Shown piece by piece: positions 58,355-64,000 of a stretch of 64,000 bases of DNA. The DNA comes from Cliona cf. orientalis. Lineage: Eukaryota; Porifera; Demospongiae; Clionaida; Clionaidae. The notes under the pieces were generated by a model, which saw nothing but the letters and a program-made list of their open reading frames with translations, was not told the origin of the DNA and did no database searches. Position 1 is the stretch's first letter. Every line of letters begins with the position of its first letter. The position numbers and the translations under genes are program-made. The stretch is taken from assembly GCA_963930775.1 (NCBI GenBank), contig OZ005689.1, positions 37,219,493 through 37,283,492 on the forward strand, written 5' to 3'.

Positions 58355-58750
58355 CAGTGTTTCATTTAGAGGGGGGGGTGCCCTGGGATTTCCCCCCCCT
58401 AGTGACCAGTTTCCCCCCCCCCTAAAATATTGAGAAATTTTAGTATAGTATATAATACTAAATAAACAAATACCAAGGTTTAAATGAGTGATTCGTCGGT
58501 TTGACTTTGAAAATGTCTAATATCGAGTCTGTGCTCTATTTGGGAAAGTTAATCTATAATATGTACTAATTTCACACTTACTTAGTGGGTATGTATTTGT
58601 CAATCACAATCTATCAGCACTAATTTTTGATCAAAATAGCTGTGCCTAAGATGCAATTCTTTATTCCTGGGGGGGGGGGGGGGGGGGGGGGGGGCGGGCG
58701 CACCGACATATAGTTCCCCCCCCTAACAAAAAATCCTGTATGAAACCCTG
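58355..58750. mobile_element. CAGGGTTTCAT element, 5-bp TSD ACATG
   Basis: The ends CAGTGTTTCATTTAGAGGGG and inverted CAGGGTTTCATACAGGATTT are flanked on both sides by ACATG. Runs of C and a run of about 24 G (58671-58694) lie near the ends. Non-coding. Confidence 0.88.
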
Positions 58751-59096
58751 ACATGCTATAGTACATACAACTTGCATTGATAGATAATGTAACAGAGAAT
58801 CTAGGTGTCATGATCCAAGACACTGACCCCCAATCCGCTGTAGCCTAGGCGGTTCCTGGAGAGATATAATATATCAATGGGTGAATATGACCAGCTGTGA
58901 CAAAAGGGATGCTCTGTTCATTTGTAGAGTATGTAGCTGTAGTGTAGTGTATACTGTACTCGCTATCTACTGTCCAACACATTTGTAGAAAGCAAGCTGG
59001 ACATTGCCACAATACAAGTTGATTTTGTTTCATACTTTCATAGTAGTTTGTAGAGTATGTACATGGAGTAATGTACTGTAGGTGTATCCGCTCTAT

Positions 59097-59503
59097 CAAG
59101 AGTAGATAATAAGGAAGGGAAGAGAGTGTCGAACGCGCTCTATACCCCATGTAGTATGTGTTCGGAGAGTAACGCGACTTCCCGCCTTGTGCACGTGACT
59201 AACTCAAGGGGCCGGGGCTAAACACTCGATTTTTCTCAAGTCTGCGAAGAATAGAGGCGTTTTTCATGACTTTTATGCAAGATTCTTCGTGAACGCTCGT
59301 TCTGTATTGCGATCTGCTAGCGTTTTCAGTTGAAATCACGCTCGCATTAGCTTACACTCGAGGCCACACCCACAACGGGCTATTTGAATCGAGCGCTCTC
59401 ATTTGTCAATTTTTGAATTCCTGGCGCGTGACTTTCCGAAAACATCTTATACGGAGCATATAGCGCGTTGATACTCTCTTCCCTTCCTTATTATCTACTC
59501 TTG
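59097..59503. mobile_element. 407-bp TIR element with 7-bp TSD
   Basis: The ends CAAGAGTAGATAATAAGGAA continue for about 35 bp with few mismatches at the other end. The flanks are GCTCTAT at 59090-59096 and 59504-59510. The CA start and the 7- to 8-bp duplication are compatible with hAT- or Dada-like elements; the family is not determined. It sits about 250 bases upstream of the candidate eh1 exon. Confidence 0.82.
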
Positions 59504-59757
59504 GCTCTATGTTGGTACAGGGTTTTGCAGAATCTTTGCAACAGGTAGGCTCAGGGACTTCTAAATATGGAAATCAATGTGATTGTCGTCTATCTCTTAG
59601 TAATGATGTGTATGAAACCACAATATACATTGAAAATATCACACTAGTTATGAAAACCACACAGCAAACGCGCGCGCGGGGGAACTCCCATATGCGCCAT
59701 ATCTACAGTACTTGCTCGCATTGCCGATCCCAGCAGAAAGAGCTAGAGAGAGAGAGG

Positions 59758-60094
59758 ATGGCGAATTTCTCGATTGACAGCATCCTTGGAAATCTGACCA
59801 ACACCCAGACACCAAGAAGGCTGCCTACAAAGAGGTCATTTTCTGTGCCTGCTGCGCCACTTCCGGTACTGCCGCTAACGGGGGAAAACACTTTTTTTGC
59901 AAACATTCGGACCAGTGCAGCAATCAGGGCTACTGGTACCTAAGATGCCAGCGTTACTGACACTATCACCAACGCCGCAACGCTGTGTTTCAAGTTCAGA
60001 AGAGCCAGCGAGATCGCCACTTTTCGCTGTGGAGACCACGGTATTTTCCGTACGTGAGACAAGCAAGGAAGATACCGGTTGGAGCGTTGGGAAG
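59758..60094 (+). CDS. Candidate first exon of an eh1-motif (homeobox-type) gene, one-base frame break
   Basis: An ATG following AGAGAGGATGG-type context begins MANFSIDSILGNLTN. FSIDSILG is a textbook eh1 (engrailed homology-1) motif, the Groucho/TLE-binding repression motif near the N-terminus of many homeobox and some Fox proteins. The frame continues TPRRLPTKRSFSVPAAPLPV and then stops at 59941-59943. If one T is removed from the run of seven T at 59892-59898, it continues open through LLVPKMPALLTLSPTPQRC and SSSEEPARSPLFAVE to a donor gtttgc at 60095. No homeodomain is seen before the window end, and the expected intron is full of repeats. This could be a real gene with a base error, a pseudogene, or chance. 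Confidence 0.45.
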
Positions 60095-60221
60095 GTTTGC
60101 CTACTGTACTCTATGATGCTGGTATTGCAGAGGGTGTGATCCTATAATACAGACACTTAGCCTACTAAGTACTTGTTAACCTCAGTGGTCACAAGCAGAT
60201 GTATCCCTTACCTACATAATA

Positions 60222-60557
60222 GTTAGAGACTGAGTCCAAGGTCTCTACGCTTTTTAAGAGACCCGAAGGCCCGAGGCTGTGGCATCCCGAGCGCAGCGAG
60301 GGTGCTACTAAGGGCCTGAGGGTCTCTTAAAAAGCGTAGAGACCATTGGACGAGGTCTCTAACTGATTTAGAATATAACAACTATAACCATGACATTTTG
60401 CCTGGGGACTAGGCTACTGTTGCACCGTGCATCTTTTCTTTGCCCTTGGCAGCCCAGTAATAGACCTACTTAGAAGACCTCTCAAGAGGTCCATAAGTGA
60501 AATAATGGACCTCCAACTGACCAATCAGATTGCTGCATTTATTACAAGTATATTCTA
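60222..60557 (-). mobile_element. Hairpin-tailed element, uninterrupted copy
   Basis: The hairpin 60222-60363 (tip CCCGAGCGCAGCGAGGG) is followed by a body ending ATTACAAGTATATTCTAA. It is almost identical to 53137-53905 minus the nested insert. It splits a 72-bp tandem repeat unit: part of the unit lies at 60180-60213. Confidence 0.85.
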
Positions 60558-60594
60558 ATAAGTACTTATTAACCAAGTACTTATTAACCTCATG

Positions 60595-60815
60595 CTCAGT
60601 GGTCACAAGCAGGTGTATCCCTTACCATACTAAGGCATTTGGAGGGTTTCACTAGACAGGTTGGCTCTCAGTGGTCACAGGCAGGCTTATCCCTTACCAT
60701 ACATGGGCATTTGGAGTGTTTCACTAGACAGGTTGGCTCTCAGTGGTCACAGGCAGGCTTATCCCTTACCATACATGGGCATTTGGAGGGTTTCACGAGA
60801 CAGGTTGGCTCCTAA
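60595..60815. repeat. 72-bp tandem repeat, three copies
   Basis: CTCAGTGGTCACARGCAGG begins units at 60595, 60667 and 60739. A partial unit upstream (60180) is separated by the hairpin-tailed element. Confidence 0.88.
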
Positions 60816-61012
60816 TGGAAGCCATACAAAAGGCACACCTGCACCCTAGGTCTAAATGTTACCAAATAGCAGCTGTGGCTTGTGACTTACACCAGAGTAG
60901 TGCACAAGTAAGGCTTGGTAGACAATAGCTGCTTTGAAAAGCCACCAACAATGCAATACTGGTTCCACGTGTGGTATTCTAGCTACTGCCCCACCCCTAG
61001 CCCTACAATTCC

Positions 61013-61395
61013 CTTTTTACCCCGCGCGTGCATGCGCAGCAAGGGGTAAAGCAATCGCTGTCAACACAAAAATCGCCAGATCTAGAGTTCTAGGCATCTG
61101 AGCAACTCGTAAGCATAACGACTCAATCGAATTTGGCAAAAAAATGGCCTCAGAATGCTTCAAATCGAGGGATAAGATCCACAAGCGTGACAAATAGTGT
61201 CTTTTAGTTGGGAATCGTAGCCACGCCTATCGATAAGCAGCCTGGGCCTACTCGGCATGCAGGCTTTTCTGCTCATGCGCATAACTGGCCTAGTACACTG
61301 GTAAAGATCGTCTCATGCAGTACCAGCAATGGCAGCACAGTCATCTCTGTAGCTCAACGTGCGCGCGGGGTATGTGCTCTTTCGAGCTCTAGTTT
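61013..61395 (+). repeat. Dispersed repeat, copy of 48955-49363
   Basis: It starts ACCCCGCGCGTGCATGCGCA and shares the same ordered words as the 48955 copy, ending GCGCGGGGTATGTGCTCT. Non-coding. Confidence 0.75.
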
Positions 61396-61599
61396 GGCCT
61401 TGTTTACTGTTCCACACTTCCCCAGGTTAATTCCCTTGTTATTCTAATCCAACCCTGGGACTTTTTAACACACTTCTGTACTGGGATTTTCAGGTCGGTT
61501 GTCAGTGCAGCGCTGGGCTCGGATTTAAATTTTACGCATGCGCAATAGGTGAGTAAATACGTTTAGCCGGTAAATTCGAAATTATCGCTGTCTCTCAGG

Positions 61600-62571
61600 A
61601 TGCCTCTACCGTTTTCTGTCGACTTGCGCTGGAGAGCCGTGTGGCTTCATCTAACTACAAACCACACGCCATCCTCGATAGCGTGCCTCTTGACTGTTTC
61701 AGAGCGCACAGTTTGGCGCTATATATCCCTGTTCAGGCTGACTGGTGATGTCCAACCAAAGAAGAAAAGAAATGGACCAAGAGCGCTGATGGGGGAGTTC
61801 GAACAGACAACACTTTTAAGGCTTGTTCTTGCTAATCCTGGCATTTATCTGCAGGAATTACAAGATGAGTTATATGATATCTTTGGGGTTTTAGTCAGTG
61901 TGCCAACAATTTGTCGTACGTTGAAGATCATGGGGTGCACTCGTCAGACAATGAGTAGAGTGGCAATACAACGGTCTGACATTTTAAGGGCACGCTTCAT
62001 GGCAGAAATCTCTGTTTATGATCCAGCTATGCTTGTCTGGCTTGACGAAACAGGTTGTGATCGTCGTCATGCCACAAGGAAGTACGGGTACAGTGTAAGG
62101 GGTATTCCCATTTGTGATCAAAGGCTGCTGGTTAGGGGTACAAGGTATACAGCTATACCTGTACTGTCTCTAGATGGCATTCACGATGTGCTCATTACTG
62201 AAGGAACGATGAATGGTAAACGGTTTGTTAAGTTTGTCAGAGATGTCCTTTTACCTCACTTAAACCCTTTCGACGGTATCAATCCACGATCCGTAGTTAT
62301 TATGGATAATGCCAGTATCCACCATGTGGAGAAAGTGACTGATCTTATTGAAAATCGAGCTGGAGCAAAATTGTGTTTTCTCCCGCCATATTCACCCGAC
62401 CTCAACCCCGCTGAAGGAGTATTTAGCCAGGTTAAGAGTGTGATGAAGCAAAACAACAAGGTGTTTGAGACATCATCAATGCCACGAGCACTCCTAGCTA
62501 TGATGTTTTCATCTGTCACTGCCCAAGATTGCCTTGGCCACATCTCTAACTGTGGATATGATGTAGAGTAA
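61600..62571 (+). CDS. IS630/Tc1-like transposase, DD35E
   Basis: A 323-residue intronless ORF starts at an ATG 119 bases inside the left TIR. Residues 5-60 form a helix-turn-helix (WRAVWLHLTTNHTPSSIACL, SERTVWRYISLF), followed by a second winged region (LQELQDELYDIFGVLVSVPT). The DDE_3-type catalytic domain shows D149 (VWLDETGCD), D236 (VIMDNASIHH) and E272 (LNPAEGVFSQVK) after PPYSPDLNP. The second D and E are separated by 35 residues, hence DD35E; classic Tc1 is DD34E. The length is usual for IS630-type enzymes. It should cut at the TIRs and insert at TA in the nucleus. It ends with TAA and is convergent with the companion gene. All motif residues are present, so activity is plausible. Confidence 0.92.
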   Translation: MPLPFSVDLRWRAVWLHLTTNHTPSSIACLLTVSERTVWRYISLFRLTGDVQPKKKRNGPRALMGEFEQTTLLRLVLANPGIYLQELQDELYDIFGVLVSVPTICRTLKIMGCTRQTMSRVAIQRSDILRARFMAEISVYDPAMLVWLDETGCDRRHATRKYGYSVRGIPICDQRLLVRGTRYTAIPVLSLDGIHDVLITEGTMNGKRFVKFVRDVLLPHLNPFDGINPRSVVIMDNASIHHVEKVTDLIENRAGAKLCFLPPYSPDLNPAEGVFSQVKSVMKQNNKVFETSSMPRALLAMMFSSVTAQDCLGHISNCGYDVE

Positions 62572-62743
62572 CAATGATAACTTTATTATTGCAGCACAGA
62601 AATTGACATGATAGCTATTATACTTAGGGTTACATGTATGATTCATAATAGCATTACCAACTTTGTACATTGTTCTTGTCATTAAAATTATTGTTACAAC
62701 AAAACAACAGTGGTTCATAGCAGTTTGCATTTCAGATGGCCCC

Positions 62744-63811
62744 TTAAACTAGTTTCTTCAACATTCCCAAGATCACAGATCGCTCTGAAGTGTATTCTTC
62801 TTCTGTGAGTACACCTGACTCAAACAAGCTCTTTAGCTCCGACAGTTGTTTGTAACACTTGCCACGGTTATCGATAAGCTTGGCAGGACTACATGCACTT
62901 CCAGATGTGCTTCCAGAACTTGGTGTCACCAGCTTGGGCGATAGAGCATTTGTCAAGCTTCCAATGGCTGAGGCAATCTCTGATGTGTGATTTTTCTTCC
63001 TTGGACCACCACTACCAGCTCGATGAAACATGGTTGAATTGGGAGGGTTATCTAGGCTCGAATGTACACCCCCTATATGCATCTCCGACCACACACGGTA
63101 CTGCATTGGCGTGTAAGTTTTATCTCCATGCTTTTCAGATAGCAAATCAATTGTGTCCTGTACCTTCTTGTCTCTCTCGTCAGCTTTCTTCCTTTTTTTC
63201 CTGTTATCTTCGACATCATCATTCCTTGACTTCTTTTTCCTCTTTTTGCTCGCACCGTCATCATCATCAGAGCTATCACTGCTGCTTATAGCTTGACTTC
63301 TACAGGCTTGACTAGACTTTCCAATCTTCTTAAGACCATCACACCACAATATTACACTTATGCCCTTCTGGATATTCATCCATACCTCTACAAGATCTTC
63401 TGCATTCCTCACGGTCACAAAATTAGCACCTTGTAAGTAACCCACATCAAATTTGTTCTGAGTCACTTCATCACCCAGTTGACCTTTTATCACTTGCCGA
63501 AGCTTATCAACAGAGGTAACTTCATGTGTATTGATGTTTCTAATGGTGAACATCTTGAAATCTTTCTTACAGCCTTTTACAAAAGCTTTTATCAGCACTT
63601 TGTTAACTAGGGAATGTGGACGTACCGCAGAAGAGATTTGACTCGCCTCACGAGAGGTCAACGGGGTGACAACAACACGACCAGCAGCCTGAGTCACTCC
63701 GCTCCGAGGGTAAACTTGCCCCAGCGTGACACCACCACCAGCTCCATTGTTGACAGTAACCACAGAATGATGAACACTGTACGACGCTCCTTTTTCGTTC
63801 GACTGCGCCAT
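62744..63811 (-). CDS. Transposon companion protein, PB1/ubiquitin-like and SHOCT-like
   Basis: A 355-residue intronless ORF whose ATG is 134 bases inside the right TIR. Residues 1-65 are Gly/Val/Ser-rich. Residues 72-160 (VLIKAFVKGCKKDFKMFTIR, KLRQVIKGQLGDEV, NAEDLVEVWMNIQKG, SVILWCDGL) have the strand-helix pattern of a PB1 or ubiquitin-like fold. Residues 176-215 are Ser/Asp-rich, followed by KKRKKKSR and RKKRKKADER, clear nuclear localisation signals. Residues 318-353 (LSELKSLFESGVLTEEEYTS) look like a SHOCT short C-terminal domain, usually an oligomerisation module. No nuclease or polymerase motif is seen. Because it lies inside the TIRs, it probably moves with and assists the transposase: DNA binding, multimerisation or chromatin targeting. 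Its function is unknown to me. Confidence 0.85.
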   Translation of the reverse strand: MAQSNEKGASYSVHHSVVTVNNGAGGGVTLGQVYPRSGVTQAAGRVVVTPLTSREASQISSAVRPHSLVNKVLIKAFVKGCKKDFKMFTIRNINTHEVTSVDKLRQVIKGQLGDEVTQNKFDVGYLQGANFVTVRNAEDLVEVWMNIQKGISVILWCDGLKKIGKSSQACRSQAISSSDSSDDDDGASKKRKKKSRNDDVEDNRKKRKKADERDKKVQDTIDLLSEKHGDKTYTPMQYRVWSEMHIGGVHSSLDNPPNSTMFHRAGSGGPRKKNHTSEIASAIGSLTNALSPKLVTPSSGSTSGSACSPAKLIDNRGKCYKQLSELKSLFESGVLTEEEYTSERSVILGMLKKLV

Positions 63812-64000
63812 ATTTCTAGTTACAGAACGAGAGCTGTTGACTACTGTCCACTATGGCGCTCCATATAGAACGAGCGTGTGTTTCAATAGGTCATGCGCAA
63901 TGCGCATGCGCCGATGGTTACTGACTACGGACCAGAAAATTCCAGTATCCACCAACCTGTACCAGGCTCTTCCCTTCCCCCTCCCCTAAAAGCCTGGGTA

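Larger units (their letters stand above)
61481..63945. mobile_element. Complete two-gene IS630/Tc1-like transposon
   Basis: Length is 2465 bp. The left end CTGGGATTTTCAGGTCGGTT and right end, inverted, CTGGAATTTTCTGGTCCGTA match at 22 of 26 positions. They are flanked by TA at 61479-61480 and 63946-63947. Inside are two convergent genes: a DD35E transposase (61600-62571, +) and a second protein (62744-63811, -), 172 bases apart. Both termini carry TGCGCATGCGC-type words just inside the TIR, where the two promoters would be. Both genes are free of stops, so the copy may be recent. Confidence 0.88.

Overview
The window looks like animal nuclear DNA, most likely from a sponge (Demospongiae). The reasons are GT-AG introns, stacked phase-1 exons that each encode a death-fold domain and lead into a ROC/COR-type GTPase exon, a CNOT1 (CCR4-NOT scaffold) 3' end, a probable eh1-motif regulator exon, and an exceptionally dense load of DNA transposons and foldback repeats. 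The species call is inference from protein style; no marker gene settles it. Layout: (1) 1-5.3 kb: fragments of unrecognised spliced genes, two death-domain exons, several small TIR elements and CA-rich minisatellites. (2) 5.35-6.88 kb: a near-pure (TTTGGG)n array with TTCGGG blocks, running into a 200-base assembly gap. (3) 7.08-22.7 kb: a pair of inverted repeat arms (about 2.4 and 2.7 kb) enclosing about 10.6 kb. That interval holds a second, partly broken copy of the death-domain exons, a further death-domain exon that splices in frame into a 2.5-kb GTPase/COR/death exon, a partial duplicate of that gene's 3' end, and the last two exons of a CNOT1-like gene with a disrupted reading frame. 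(4) 24.4-29.3 kb: a three-exon Mutator-like transposase gene fused to a Ulp1/C48 cysteine protease domain and a PHD finger; decayed pieces of relatives lie at 35.1, 45.1 and 50.8 kb. (5) 29.3-59 kb: essentially a repeat landscape, with palindromes, hairpin-tailed elements, minisatellites, and several families of short TIR elements, many with readable target-site duplications. (6) 59.7-60.1 kb: a probable first exon of an eh1-motif (homeobox-type) gene with a one-base frame break in a T run. (7) 61.48-63.95 kb: a complete two-gene DNA transposon. It has 26-bp TIRs flanked by TA, an IS630/Tc1-like DD35E transposase, and a convergent second gene encoding a nuclear-looking protein with a PB1/ubiquitin-like region and a SHOCT-like C-terminus. 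How the parts fit: host coding content is a small part of the window. The death/GTPase/COR exons form one coherent gene, since every exon boundary is phase 1 and the join at 12937/14220 is open. It appears to have grown by duplication of symmetric exons. Most other sequence comes from mobile elements, and several insertions can be proved inside the window because an empty homologous site is present. Two element families leave 9-bp duplications like Mutator. One leaves 5-bp duplications. At least six unrelated-looking short families share CCGTA termini next to TA and so may share one transposase.
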